In this document: positions 1 through 8,163 of the stretch, one piece after another
Numbering within the stretch: position 1 is the first letter of the stretch
Layout of the letters: every line of letters starts with the position of its first letter
Source: JACKJK01 sp046159835
GTDB lineage: Bacteria > Pseudomonadota > Alphaproteobacteria > Rhizobiales > Tepidamorphaceae
Reading direction: 5' to 3'
Assembly: GCF_046159835.1 (NCBI RefSeq)
Contig: NZ_JBJXCY010000001.1
Location: 558,001 to 622,000, forward strand
Length of the DNA: 64,000 nucleotides
Position numbers and translations under genes: made by a program
The notes under the pieces: generated by a model
Told to the model about the DNA's origin: nothing
What the model saw: the letters and a program-made list of their open reading frames with translations, nothing else
Database searches by the model: none

Positions 1-635
1 GACATGGACATGACGAGGCCGATATCGTGCTCCACCACCAGCACGGTGACGTCGCCGGCGAGCGAGCGGATGAGCTTTCCCACCGCCTGCGTGTCGCCAT
101 GCGACATGCCCTGGGTGGGTTCATCGAGCAGCAGCAGCTTCGGATGCGAGGCCATGGCGACGGCGATCTCCAGCCGGCGCTGATCGCCGTGGGAGAGATG
201 CGCCACGTCGAGGTGGCGGGTGGGGCCGAGGTCGAAACGCTCGATCATGGTCTCGACCGCCCTGGCCGCTTCGCGGTTCGCGCGGACCGGGAAAAACCCT
301 CGCAGCCGGCTTTCGTTGATCTGCGCGGCAAGGCGCAGGTTTTCTTCCACGCTCAGGTCGTTGAAGAGGTTCGTCGTCTGGAAGCAGCGCGCGAGGCCGG
401 CGGCGGCCAACCGGTTGGGCGACCAGCGCGTGACGTCGCGCCCGGCGAGTTCGACGCGTCCGGTGGCCGGGCGCAGTGCGCCGCTGATGAGGTTGAAGAG
501 CGTCGACTTGCCCGCACCGTTGGGACCGATCACCGACGTGATCGCGCCGGGCTGCACGTCGAAGCTGACATGGTCGACCGCCTTCAGGCCACCGAAGCTG
601 ATCGACAGGCCTTCCACCGCAAGGATCGGGGTCAT
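1..635 (-). CDS. livG: Branched-chain amino acid-type ABC transporter ATP-binding protein (LivG), 3' end outside window
   Basis: Cytoplasmic ATPase of a Liv/HAAT-type importer. Translating the minus strand from the ATG at 633-635 gives MTPILAVEGLSISFGGLKAV, then a Walker A loop (GPNGAGKST), a Q-loop region (FQTTNLF), the signature LSHGDQRRLEIA and Walker B with LLLLDEPTQG. The frame is open for about 211 residues to the window edge. LivG proteins are usually near 250 residues, so only the C-terminal tail is missing. The start lies 1 nt after the livM stop, so translation is probably coupled. A livF partner would be expected just outside the window. The transported solute cannot be read from the ATPase; the operon suggests a carboxylic acid rather than an amino acid. 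Confidence 0.93.
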   Translation of the reverse strand, partial: MTPILAVEGLSISFGGLKAVDHVSFDVQPGAITSVIGPNGAGKSTLFNLISGALRPATGRVELAGRDVTRWSPNRLAAAGLARCFQTTNLFNDLSVEENLRLAAQINESRLRGFFPVRANREAARAVETMIERFDLGPTRHLDVAHLSHGDQRRLEIAVAMASHPKLLLLDEPTQGMSHGDTQAVGKLIRSLAGDVTVLVVEHDIGLVMSM

Positions 636-636
636 G

Positions 637-1656
637 TCAGCGATCCTCCCTGCGCGGACGCTTCATCCACTGGGTCACCATGCCGAGAATGCCCTTGGGA
701 AACGCGATGACGACGATGACGAAGAACACGCCGACGATGATGTGGTGATGCTCCGTGTAGCTGCTCAGCACCGAGCGCAGCATGGTCAGCAGGAAGCTGC
801 CGAACAGCGCGCCGACGAGCGTGCCCATGCCGCCGATGATGACGGCGATAATGGCCCAGGCGGACGTCTGGAACGCCATCAGCTCGGGTGAGACGAAGCC
901 GCGCAGCATGGGATAGAGCGCGCCGGAAAAGCCCGCCACCGCTGCCGCCATGACGTAGACCGCGAGCTTGTAGCGGAAGGTGTCGTAGCCGAGGAACCGC
1001 ACCCGCGTCTCGTTGGCCTTTATCGCCGCCAGCACCCGCCCGTGCGGCAGGTCGACGACATAGGCGATTGCCGCGCACACAAGCGCGAAGGCTGCCAGCG
1101 TGAACAGGTAGAAGGCGAGGGGTTCGTCCGCGCCGAAGCTGTAGACGAGCAGGTCGATCTTGATGATCGGGATGCCGATGATGCCGTCGGACGCACCCAG
1201 CGCACGGGTGTTGTAGACTGACTTGGCGACCGCCTGCGCCAGCCCGAAGGTGATGAGCGCGAAGTAGACCCCGCGCGAGCGCACGGCGACCAGCCCGCCG
1301 ATCAGCCCGGCGACGGCGCTGACGCCACTCGCTGCGAACGCCGCCAGCCAGAACGATGGCGCGACGTCCTTGAGGACGAGCGTCGAGACATAGGCCCCGA
1401 TTCCGAAATAGAGCGCCTGTCCGAGCGTCAGCATGCCGGTGCGACCCAGCAGCAGGTCGACCGAAAGCGCCAGCCCGCCGAAGATCAGCGCTTCGGTGGC
1501 AAGCCGCAGGTAGAATTCGGCATCGCTCATCCACGCGAGCAGGCCGAAGGCCAGCGCCGCGACGAACAGGCCGATGGCGAGCAGCCGCGTGGCGGGAATG
1601 CCTTGGCGGCGTTCGGCTGGCGCAGCGGTGCCGGGTTCGGTTGAAAGATCAGCCAT
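637..1656 (-). CDS. livM: Branched-chain amino acid-type ABC transporter permease (LivM)
   Basis: Inner-membrane permease subunit of the same importer, 339 aa. After a soluble N-terminus of about 25 residues come many hydrophobic helices, starting with LLAIGLFVAALAFGLLAW. The LivM family signatures are present: LSVDLLLGRTGMLTLGQALYFGIGAY near residue 65-90 and, near the C-terminus, WAIIAVIIGGMGTLVGALFGS, the EAA-like cytoplasmic loop that docks to the ATPase. The start overlaps the livH end by 8 nt. Length is normal for LivM. It should pair with LivH as the heteromeric channel. Confidence 0.94.
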   Translation of the reverse strand: MADLSTEPGTAAPAERRQGIPATRLLAIGLFVAALAFGLLAWMSDAEFYLRLATEALIFGGLALSVDLLLGRTGMLTLGQALYFGIGAYVSTLVLKDVAPSFWLAAFAASGVSAVAGLIGGLVAVRSRGVYFALITFGLAQAVAKSVYNTRALGASDGIIGIPIIKIDLLVYSFGADEPLAFYLFTLAAFALVCAAIAYVVDLPHGRVLAAIKANETRVRFLGYDTFRYKLAVYVMAAAVAGFSGALYPMLRGFVSPELMAFQTSAWAIIAVIIGGMGTLVGALFGSFLLTMLRSVLSSYTEHHHIIVGVFFVIVVIAFPKGILGMVTQWMKRPRREDR

Positions 1657-2539
1657 GACCGAACTTCCCGAACAGACCGGCCGGGCGCACCGCGAGGAAG
1701 ATCACCATCAGTGTGAAGACGAACGGTTCCGTCCAGGCAGGCGATATCCAGACGCTGGAGACGGCCTGTATCTGTGTGATGAGAAGCCCTGCGAGGACTG
1801 CTCCCTTGATGGAGCCCAAGCCCCCGACGATGACGACCACGAAGGCCATGAAGATGAAGTCGCGGCCCATGGTGGGAAAGACCGAGTAGATCGGCGCGAG
1901 CAGGACGCCCGCAAGCCCGGCGAGCGCAACGCCGGTGCCGAAGGTGATCGCGTAGATGCGCTTCACCTTGATGCCCAGCGAGGAGGCCATGTCCGGGTCG
2001 TGGGCCGCGGCGCGCACCGTGGCGCCGAACTGCGTGCGGAACACGAACTGCCATACGGCGGCGATGATCAGCGTGCCGGCCACGATCAGGAACAGCCGGT
2101 AGTTGGGCACGATCACGCCGAGGATTTCGGTGACGCCGGAAATCGGCATCTCGATGCGCTGCGGGTTCGGGCCGAAGACGATCTTCAACAGGTCTTCCAG
2201 CACCATGCCGATGCCGAAGGTCAGCAGGAGCGTTCGCATGTGCCGCTCCTTGTCGTTGTAGACCCGCTGGATGAAGACGGTCTCCGTCAGCGCGCCGAGC
2301 GGAAACAGGAGCAGCGGCACGAGCAGCAGCAGCGCCCAGTACGAGACGCCGATGCCGGCAAGCGCCAGCCCGAGATAGGCCCCGATGGCGTAGAACTCGC
2401 CATGGGACATGTTGATGACGTCGAGCAGCCCGAAGATGATCGTCAGGCCGAGCGCCATCAGGATGACCGCGATGCCGATGGCAAGGCCGTTGACGACCTG
2501 CGGCGCGATCACGAACTGGATGAGATCGGTTAGCGGCAT
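1649..2539 (-). CDS. livH: Branched-chain amino acid-type ABC transporter permease (LivH)
   Basis: Second membrane subunit, 296 aa, largely hydrophobic. LivH hallmarks are the N-terminal stretch ending GLTIIFGLLDVINMSHGEFY (about residues 31-50) and the C-terminal VVVIVGGLGSIKGAVLAGLL, the ATPase-coupling loop. A purine-rich GAGGGG lies just upstream of the ATG at 2539. It sits 65 bp after the substrate-binding protein gene and overlaps livM by 8 nt, the usual order SBP-livH-livM-livG. Residues determining solute specificity cannot be read from the permease. Confidence 0.94.
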   Translation of the reverse strand: MPLTDLIQFVIAPQVVNGLAIGIAVILMALGLTIIFGLLDVINMSHGEFYAIGAYLGLALAGIGVSYWALLLLVPLLLFPLGALTETVFIQRVYNDKERHMRTLLLTFGIGMVLEDLLKIVFGPNPQRIEMPISGVTEILGVIVPNYRLFLIVAGTLIIAAVWQFVFRTQFGATVRAAAHDPDMASSLGIKVKRIYAITFGTGVALAGLAGVLLAPIYSVFPTMGRDFIFMAFVVVIVGGLGSIKGAVLAGLLITQIQAVSSVWISPAWTEPFVFTLMVIFLAVRPAGLFGKFGHG

Positions 2540-2604
2540 GCGGGACCCCTCAGGAGAAGGTCAGCCGCCGTGACGACGTCGCCACGGCGGCTGCGTGTTT
2601 CGCG

Positions 2605-3783
2605 TCAGAAGCGCTCGCAGCTGTCCTCGCCGACGATGTCGGCCCCGTCGATGCGATCGATCATGCCGAACTGACCGTCCTGGATCTGGACGATGTACAT
2701 GTCGAGCACGGCCTGGTGGTCTTCGGCGCGCATGGTCTTGGAACCCTGCGGCGTGTCCCACTGAAGGCCTTCCATCGCCTTGCGCACGGCTTCCGTTTCG
2801 GTCGAACCCGCCTTTTCGACGGCAGCCTTGTAGAAGAACAGTACGCCATAGGAGTCCGTGCCGAAAAGGTCGGGCTTCTTGCCGTTCGCGGCCTCGAAAG
2901 CCTCCACGAAGGCCTTGTTCTCGGGCGTGTCGATGCCGGAGGAATAACCCACGCCGGTGACGAACCCGTTGGCCGCGGTGCCGAGCGCCTCGATGTTCTG
3001 GCCCGATACGGCGCCCGAAGCGCCGATCACTTTCAGGCCCTCGAGAAGCCCGAATTCCTGCATCTGGGTCAGGAGGCGGACGGTGTCGTTGCCCGCAGTC
3101 GCGGTGTACATCACGTCGGCACGAGCCGCGCGGATCTGGCCGAAATACTGCGAGTAGTCGTTGTTGCCGAGCGGCGCGAAGACTTCGCCCGCCGAGACGG
3201 CACCCTTGGATTCAGCTTCCGCCTTGAAGGCGGAGACGCTGGAGCGGCCCATTTCGTAATCCGGACCGACATAGAGCACGCGCGCTTCCTTGGTCTCGTT
3301 GGCAAGCCACACGGCAAGCGTCGCCGCCTGCATGTGCGCATTGGCACTCACGCGGAAGACGTTGGGCGAGCACTGGGCGCCGGTGATCGAGTCCGCATAG
3401 GACACGCTCGTTGTCGCGATGGCGTTGCTGCGCTCGGCCAGCTGTCCGACGGAAAGCGTCGCGGCGGAGTTCACAGTGCCGGTGATGAAGTTGACGCCGT
3501 TGGACGTGATGAGCTTTTCCGCCTTCTGCGTGGCAACCGCGGGGTTGGCCTCGGAGTCCTCGTAGATGAGATTCACCTGCCGGCCCATGATGCCGCCGGC
3601 CTCGTTGATCTCCTTGGCGGCCAGGTCGAGGCCCCAGCGGATCTGCTGGCCGATGCCGGCATAGGTGCCGGAGATCGGCGTCACCACGCCGATGTCGATG
3701 GTCTTGTCCTGCGCCACGGCGGGCGTGCCCAGGACCGTGCCGGCAAGCAATGCGCCTGCGGCGATTGATTTCATGTAGGTCAT
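2605..3783 (-). CDS. Periplasmic Liv-type substrate-binding protein
   Basis: Periplasmic solute receptor of the 1-3783 importer (Peripla_BP_6 / LivK-like), 392 aa. The start at 3783 was chosen because it gives a clean Sec signal peptide (MTYMKSIAAGALLAGTVLGT followed by PAVAQ, cleaved after AQ near residue 25) and has GGGAGGAAG ahead of the ATG; a longer frame upstream has no such features. The mature protein opens with TIDIGVVTPISGTYAGIGQQ, the family's first beta strand and ligand loop. It lies last in the enzymatic half of the operon and first in the transport half, preceded by a stem-loop. The ligand is unknown; the adjoining CoA-transferase and acyl-CoA dehydrogenase suggest a small organic acid. 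Confidence 0.92.
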   Translation of the reverse strand: MTYMKSIAAGALLAGTVLGTPAVAQDKTIDIGVVTPISGTYAGIGQQIRWGLDLAAKEINEAGGIMGRQVNLIYEDSEANPAVATQKAEKLITSNGVNFITGTVNSAATLSVGQLAERSNAIATTSVSYADSITGAQCSPNVFRVSANAHMQAATLAVWLANETKEARVLYVGPDYEMGRSSVSAFKAEAESKGAVSAGEVFAPLGNNDYSQYFGQIRAARADVMYTATAGNDTVRLLTQMQEFGLLEGLKVIGASGAVSGQNIEALGTAANGFVTGVGYSSGIDTPENKAFVEAFEAANGKKPDLFGTDSYGVLFFYKAAVEKAGSTETEAVRKAMEGLQWDTPQGSKTMRAEDHQAVLDMYIVQIQDGQFGMIDRIDGADIVGEDSCERF

Positions 3784-3856
3784 CTTCTTCCTCCCGGTGA
3801 GCAATTTCGCGTTGTTTGCGTTCGTTGCTGGCTTGCCGGTTGTCCGGCTTTCTTGT

Positions 3857-3880
3857 CCGCGCGCTCGCCATGGCGCGCGG
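3857..3880. repeat. GC-rich stem-loop between hydratase gene and substrate-binding protein gene
   Basis: Arms CCGCGCGC (3857-3864) and GCGCGCGG (3873-3880) are perfect inverted complements around an 8-nt loop, in the 112-bp gap before the substrate-binding protein gene. There is no T-run after it on the minus strand. It is more likely an RNA-stabilising or partially terminating hairpin that sets different levels of the enzyme and transporter messages than a full terminator. This is inferred from position only. Confidence 0.45.
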
Positions 3881-3895
3881 TTGGTTCGCTCGGGC

Positions 3896-4705
3896 CTAGC
3901 TTGCGGTGGCCCGGGCGTGTGCGTGTCCTTCGCTGTCGAGTGCAAGGCCTTCGACGCCATCCTGCGTTTGCGTCCACACAAGGCGGATCGGCCGGTCCAC
4001 GAAGGCCGGCCGCAGGAGGCGGATGGAAAAGCTGGTCGGTTCGCGGCCAAGCGCGTCATGCGCGCCGTTCATCAGCCGGAACGCGATCAGGGGTCCGTGG
4101 ACGACGAGGTCGGGGTAGCCTTCCGCGTCGCGGGCATAGTCGCGGTCGTAATGGATGCGATGGGCGTTGTAGGTCAGTGCCGAGAAGCGGAAGAGCATCC
4201 GCGTGTCGGGCGTGAAGGTCTCCTCCGTCAGCACGCTGCCCGGCAGGTCCACCGGCGCTGCGGACACGCTGTCCTTGCGCGGGCCGAGATAGATGATGTT
4301 GGAGCTTTCGCTGACGCACAGCGTGCCGCCGCAGCGAAACTCCCGCTCAAGCCGCACGATCGCCATGCGCCCGCTGCCGCCTTCGCGCTCGTCCACGCCG
4401 CCGATGGTTTCGCGGATATCGACGGGTCCGGTTTCCAGCGGTGCGTGAAACGCGATTTTGGAGCCGCCCCACATGCGCCGCTCCAGCCCGAGATCCGGCA
4501 GGATGCCGCCTGCCTTCGGATGCCCGTCGCGGCCAAGCTCGCTCTGCAGCGCACCCGGCAGGCCCAGCATCAGGTGCAGGCCGTAAACGGGACGCGCGTC
4601 GTCAGGCTGCCGGTCGAGCAGGGCGCGCGCACGCGTTACGACCGATTGCGTCAGCGTGTCGGTCTCGGTGCGGCTTTGCCCGGTTATGTCGGCGTGCATG
4701 TTCAT
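3896..4705 (-). CDS. MaoC/HTD2-family acyl-CoA hydratase (mesaconyl-C4-CoA hydratase-like)
   Basis: 269-aa double hot-dog protein. The N-terminal half resembles FAS1-type dehydratase domains. The C-terminal half carries FRFSALTYNAHRIHYDRDYA (about residues 167-186) and YPDLVVHGPLIA, matching the active-site helix and GPL loop of the mesaconyl-C4-CoA / HTD2 hydratase group. The expected reaction is reversible hydration of an enoyl-CoA of a C4-C5 dicarboxylic or branched acid; the exact substrate is not determined. The start codon overlaps the stop of the CoA-transferase gene (ATGA), so the two are translationally coupled. With CoA-transferase and acyl-CoA dehydrogenase next door it completes an activate-dehydrogenate-hydrate module. 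Confidence 0.82.
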   Translation of the reverse strand: MNMHADITGQSRTETDTLTQSVVTRARALLDRQPDDARPVYGLHLMLGLPGALQSELGRDGHPKAGGILPDLGLERRMWGGSKIAFHAPLETGPVDIRETIGGVDEREGGSGRMAIVRLEREFRCGGTLCVSESSNIIYLGPRKDSVSAAPVDLPGSVLTEETFTPDTRMLFRFSALTYNAHRIHYDRDYARDAEGYPDLVVHGPLIAFRLMNGAHDALGREPTSFSIRLLRPAFVDRPIRLVWTQTQDGVEGLALDSEGHAHARATAS

Positions 4706-5853
4706 TGGCTCCGCCGCGTGGACTGAGCGTCGAACTCGGCGCGGATGGATTCGGTATGCTCGCCCAGCGCCGGCACGCGCGCCGGCTTGCGCGCTTCGCC
4801 GCGAAACCGGGCGGCGGGCAGGGGAACCATGGCTTCGCCGCTCGGCGTGCGGCAGGCCGCGCGGGCAAACTCCGGATGGCTGTCGAGGCCTTCCATGCCG
4901 TTGACTCGGCCCCAGGCGATCCCGGCCTCGTTGAGCCGCTCACCAAGCGTGTCCGCATCGCTCTTGCCGAAGACCGTACCGATGATCTCGCGCAGCGCGA
5001 CGAGGTTTGCCACGCGCGCGGTGTTGTCGTTGAAGCGGGGGTCGCTGGCCAGTTCCGCATTGCCCAGCACGTGCGCGCACAGCCGCTGCCACTCGCGCTC
5101 GTTCTGGATCGCGATGAGGATCGGCACACCGCTCCCTGTCGGGAACGCGCCGTAGGGCTGGATTGTCGGGTGATTCAGGCCGACGCGCGCCGGCTCCTTG
5201 CCGCCATAGCGCCATTGCAGCCACGGCACGGCGGAGAGTTCGGCGATGACGTCGAACATCGAGATGTCGATGGTCAGGCCCTCGCCGTTCTTGCCGCGCG
5301 CGATCAGCGCTTCGAGGATGGCTTCATAGGCCGTGGTGCCGGTCGCGATATCGACAATGGAAATCCCGACGCGGCCCGGTTCCTGCGGCGAGCCGGTGAT
5401 GGAGCACAGGCCGGACTCCGCCTGGATCAGTAGGTCGTAGGCCTTGCGGTCGGCCATGTCGCCGTCGCCGCGAAAGCCGGAAATGTTGCAGACGATGAGA
5501 CCGGGGTTGCGCTTGCGGATTGCGTCCGGGTCGATGCCGAGCCGGTTCAGCGAGCCGGGCTTCAGGTTCTGGACGAGAATGTCCGCACGACCGATCAGGC
5601 GGTCGAGAAAGTCGAGGTCGCCTGACTGGCGCAGGTCGAGGACGAGGCTTTCCTTGCCCCGGTTGAGCCAGACGAAATAGGCGCTCTCGCCGTCCACGAG
5701 CCGGTCGTAGCCGCGCGCGAAATCACCTTCCGGGCGTTCCACCTTGATGACGCGTGCACCAGCATCGCCCAGGCGCGCGGTACACAAGGGCGCTGCGACC
5801 GCCTGCTCGACGGACACGACCAGCAGCCCCTCCAGCGGGCGGGGCGCCACCAT
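4702..5853 (-). CDS. Class III (CaiB/BaiF family) CoA-transferase
   Basis: 383-aa family III CoA-transferase, which moves CoA between an acyl-CoA donor and a free acid. The start at 5853 (MVAPRPLEGLLVVSVEQAVA) is chosen because it matches the family N-terminus and shares one base with the upstream stop (TGATG); a longer frame upstream is an out-of-family extension. Typical segments are GARVIKVERPEGDFARGYD, NRGKESLVLDLR, the catalytic-aspartate region (VQNLKPGSLNRLGID), AYDLLIQAESGL and a C-terminal LGEHTESI. Position between acyl-CoA dehydrogenase and hydratase says it activates the imported acid. Donor and acceptor are not deducible. Confidence 0.92.
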   Translation of the reverse strand: MVAPRPLEGLLVVSVEQAVAAPLCTARLGDAGARVIKVERPEGDFARGYDRLVDGESAYFVWLNRGKESLVLDLRQSGDLDFLDRLIGRADILVQNLKPGSLNRLGIDPDAIRKRNPGLIVCNISGFRGDGDMADRKAYDLLIQAESGLCSITGSPQEPGRVGISIVDIATGTTAYEAILEALIARGKNGEGLTIDISMFDVIAELSAVPWLQWRYGGKEPARVGLNHPTIQPYGAFPTGSGVPILIAIQNEREWQRLCAHVLGNAELASDPRFNDNTARVANLVALREIIGTVFGKSDADTLGERLNEAGIAWGRVNGMEGLDSHPEFARAACRTPSGEAMVPLPAARFRGEARKPARVPALGEHTESIRAEFDAQSTRRSQ

Positions 5854-7004
5854 CAGTAGGACCTCGGCAGGCCGAGCACATGCTCGGCGAGATAGGAGAG
5901 GATGAGGTTCGTGGAGATCGGTGCGACCTGGTAGAGCTTGGTCTCGCGGAACTTGCGCTCCACGTCGTATTCCTCCGCGAATCCGAATCCGCCATGGGTC
6001 TGGAGGCAGACATTGGCCGCCTCCCAAGAGGCGTCGGCTGCCAGCATCTTGGCCATGTTGGCTTCCGCGCCGCACGGCTCGCCGGCTTCGTAGAGATCAA
6101 TGGCCTGGTGCACCATCAGTTCGGCTGCGCGCATCTGCGCATAGACCTTGGCGATGGGGAACTGGATGCCCTGGTTCTTGCCAATGGGCTGGCCGAAGAC
6201 CGAGCGCTCGTTGGCGTAGTCCGTCGCGGTCCGGATGAACCAGCGCGCATCGCCGATGCATTCCGCCGCGATCAGGATGCGCTCCGCGTTCATGCCCGAC
6301 AGCACGTAGCGGAAGCCCTTGCCCTCTTCGCCGATGAGGTTTTCCGCCGGCACCTTCACGTCGTCGAAGAACACTTCCGTGGTGGCGTGGTTCATCATCG
6401 TGCGGATCGGGCGGATCGTCATTCCGTCCTTCAGTGCGTCGCGCATGTCGACGATGAAGACCGAAAGCCCCTGCGTCTTCTTCTCCACCTGGTCGAGCGG
6501 CGTGGTGCGCGCCAGCAGGATCATCAGATCGGAATATTCCGCCCGCGACGTCCAGATCTTCTGGCCGTTGACGATGTACCGGTCGCCGTCCTTCACCGCG
6601 ACGGTGCGCAGCGAGCCGGTGTCCGTGCCGGATGTCGGCTCGGTGACGCCGAAGGCCTGTAGCCGCAATTCGCCAGACGCGATGGACGGCAGGTACTTCT
6701 GCTTCTGCGCGTCCGAGCCATGCCGCAGCACGGTTCCCATCGTGTACATCTGCGCGTGGCAGGCCGCACCGTTGCAGCCTTGCGCGTGGATTTCCTCGAG
6801 GATCGCCGCAGCCGCCGAAATGGTCAGGCCCGAGCCGTCATACTCTTCCGGGATCAGCGCGCCGAGATAGCCGGCCTCGGTCAGCGCGGCGACGAACTCC
6901 GCCGGATAGCGGTTTTCGCGATCCAGCTCGCGCCAGTACTCGCCGGGAAAACCGGCACAAAGCCGCTGCACGGCCTCGCGAATGTCCTTGTGGTCTTGTG
7001 GCAC
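5853..7004 (-). CDS. Acyl-CoA dehydrogenase lacking the canonical C-terminal catalytic Glu
   Basis: 383-aa FAD-dependent acyl-CoA dehydrogenase, first gene of the minus-strand operon. The FAD/substrate loop AFGVTEPTSGTDTGSLRT (about 135-152), the KIWTSRAEYSD segment and the C-terminal GGFGFAEEYDVERKFRETKL are all family-typical. Translation probably begins at GTG (7004), preceded by AAGGAG at good spacing. At the place where short-chain dehydrogenases have the catalytic Glu (YEGT), this protein reads QVAPISTN. The base must lie elsewhere, as in isovaleryl- or long-chain-type enzymes. Substrate is presumably the CoA ester formed by the adjacent transferase. Confidence 0.93.
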   Translation of the reverse strand: MPQDHKDIREAVQRLCAGFPGEYWRELDRENRYPAEFVAALTEAGYLGALIPEEYDGSGLTISAAAAILEEIHAQGCNGAACHAQMYTMGTVLRHGSDAQKQKYLPSIASGELRLQAFGVTEPTSGTDTGSLRTVAVKDGDRYIVNGQKIWTSRAEYSDLMILLARTTPLDQVEKKTQGLSVFIVDMRDALKDGMTIRPIRTMMNHATTEVFFDDVKVPAENLIGEEGKGFRYVLSGMNAERILIAAECIGDARWFIRTATDYANERSVFGQPIGKNQGIQFPIAKVYAQMRAAELMVHQAIDLYEAGEPCGAEANMAKMLAADASWEAANVCLQTHGGFGFAEEYDVERKFRETKLYQVAPISTNLILSYLAEHVLGLPRSY

Positions 7005-7074
7005 GGGAACTCCTTCGTTGCGTGACAGCTAACGGGATGCCGGAGCATCGTTCAAATAGATGTTTGTTGGGGTA

Positions 7075-7095
7075 GCTATAGAAAATATGTATAGC
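7075..7095. promoter_or_regulatory. Candidate LysR-type operator (T-N11-A inverted repeat)
   Basis: GCTATA and TATAGC form an inverted repeat around the 9-nt AT-rich spacer GAAAATATG, 70-90 bp upstream of the acyl-CoA dehydrogenase start and just downstream of the LysR gene. The core contains T-N11-A, the minimal LysR-family box. It probably binds the adjacent regulator to control the acyl-CoA dehydrogenase-liv operon. The palindrome is directly visible; its ligand protein is inferred. Confidence 0.55.
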
Positions 7096-7100
7096 GCCGC

Positions 7101-8030
7101 TTACGCGAGCGCGCGGGCACCGGGCCACCTGTCATCGCCGAGCAGCGAGAGCAGATGGGAGGCCAGCGCATCCGAGAACACGCGAACGACGTGTGGATGG
7201 CTGCGGTCGGTCGGCAGCGCCAGCACGATGCGCCGCAGGATTTCCGGATCGCAGATCGGCGCGGCGGTGATGTGCCCGTCGGCGAGCTCCTGCGCGATGG
7301 CAGATGGTGGCAGCACCGTCCAGCCGAAATCCGAGCGCGCGAGGTCCAGTTGGGCCTGGAGCGAATCCGCCTCCAGCCGAACCGTGAGCTTGATCTTCCG
7401 CTCCTGCACGGCGGTTTCCAGAAGTTTGCGCAGGCCGTGCTGCGGGCTGGGCAGGATCATCGGCATGGAGGAGAGTTCGCTTAAGCCGATGGGCTTGTTG
7501 ATGCTCAGCCCGGCAGAGGCCGGGGCCACTGCAAACAGCGGCTCTTCGACAAGCGGCACCACCTCGTAGTTGGCAAGGCTCGGCAGGTCGTACAGCAGCG
7601 CAATATCGACCTGTCGGCGCGCCAGCCACTCCACGAGGAAGCCCGCATAGCCGGTGACGAGGCGCAGCGAGACAAGCGGATTGTCGGTCGCGAAATCGCG
7701 CGCAAACGGCACCAGCGCCCGCTCGCCGAGGCTTGGGATCGCCCCGCAGAAAACATCGCCCGTCAGTGTCCCGCGCACCGCCTGCAAGTCGGCACGGGCA
7801 TGTTCAACGTCGCGCAGGATGGTTCGCGCGTGCTGCAGCAGGCGCTCGCCGGCTTCGGTCGGCTTCATGCCGCGCCCCTGCCGCTCGAAGAGCACGACGT
7901 CGAACTCTTCCTCCAGCATCCGGATCTGGCGGCTGAGCGCCGGCTGCACGGTGTTGAGGCGGTCTGCGGCACTTGTCAGGCTGCCGGTTTCGGCAACCTG
8001 GATCAGGGTTCTGAGCTGACGGAGATCCAC
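7101..8030 (-). CDS. LysR-family transcriptional regulator
   Basis: About 309 aa. The N-terminal winged helix-turn-helix reads VDLRQLRTLIQVAETGSLTS with LNTVQPALSRQIRMLEEEF as the recognition region, followed by a periplasmic-binding-protein-like effector domain (about 90-300). LysR proteins normally begin exactly at M-D-L-R-Q, so the GTG at 8030 is preferred; an in-frame GTG at 8042 adds four residues. It is divergent from the ThDP decarboxylase gene (8164) and upstream of the acyl-CoA dehydrogenase operon in the same direction. It may therefore control either or both. The inducer is unknown. Confidence 0.92.
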   Translation of the reverse strand: MDLRQLRTLIQVAETGSLTSAADRLNTVQPALSRQIRMLEEEFDVVLFERQGRGMKPTEAGERLLQHARTILRDVEHARADLQAVRGTLTGDVFCGAIPSLGERALVPFARDFATDNPLVSLRLVTGYAGFLVEWLARRQVDIALLYDLPSLANYEVVPLVEEPLFAVAPASAGLSINKPIGLSELSSMPMILPSPQHGLRKLLETAVQERKIKLTVRLEADSLQAQLDLARSDFGWTVLPPSAIAQELADGHITAAPICDPEILRRIVLALPTDRSHPHVVRVFSDALASHLLSLLGDDRWPGARALA

Positions 8031-8087
8031 GGCACGCCCCACAAAGGTATCACGGATTTGAATAGCACATAAAGAAACAAACTATTT

Positions 8088-8115
8088 TTGCAAAGGCTTG
8101 GTGCGTGCCTAGTCT
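8088..8115 (+). promoter_or_regulatory. Possible sigma-70-type promoter for the decarboxylase/aldehyde dehydrogenase operon
   Basis: TTGCAA (8088-8093) and TAGTCT (8110-8115) are separated by 16 bp in the short LysR/decarboxylase intergenic region, about 50 bp ahead of the ATG at 8164, which has GAGG upstream. An ATAG...CTAT inverted repeat overlaps it on the left (about 8063-8086) and could be a second regulator site. Matches are partial and the call is tentative. Confidence 0.3.
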
Positions 8116-8163
8116 GCCTCACGACACAAACGCTCAACGAGAAAAACCACCAGTGAGGTCCCC

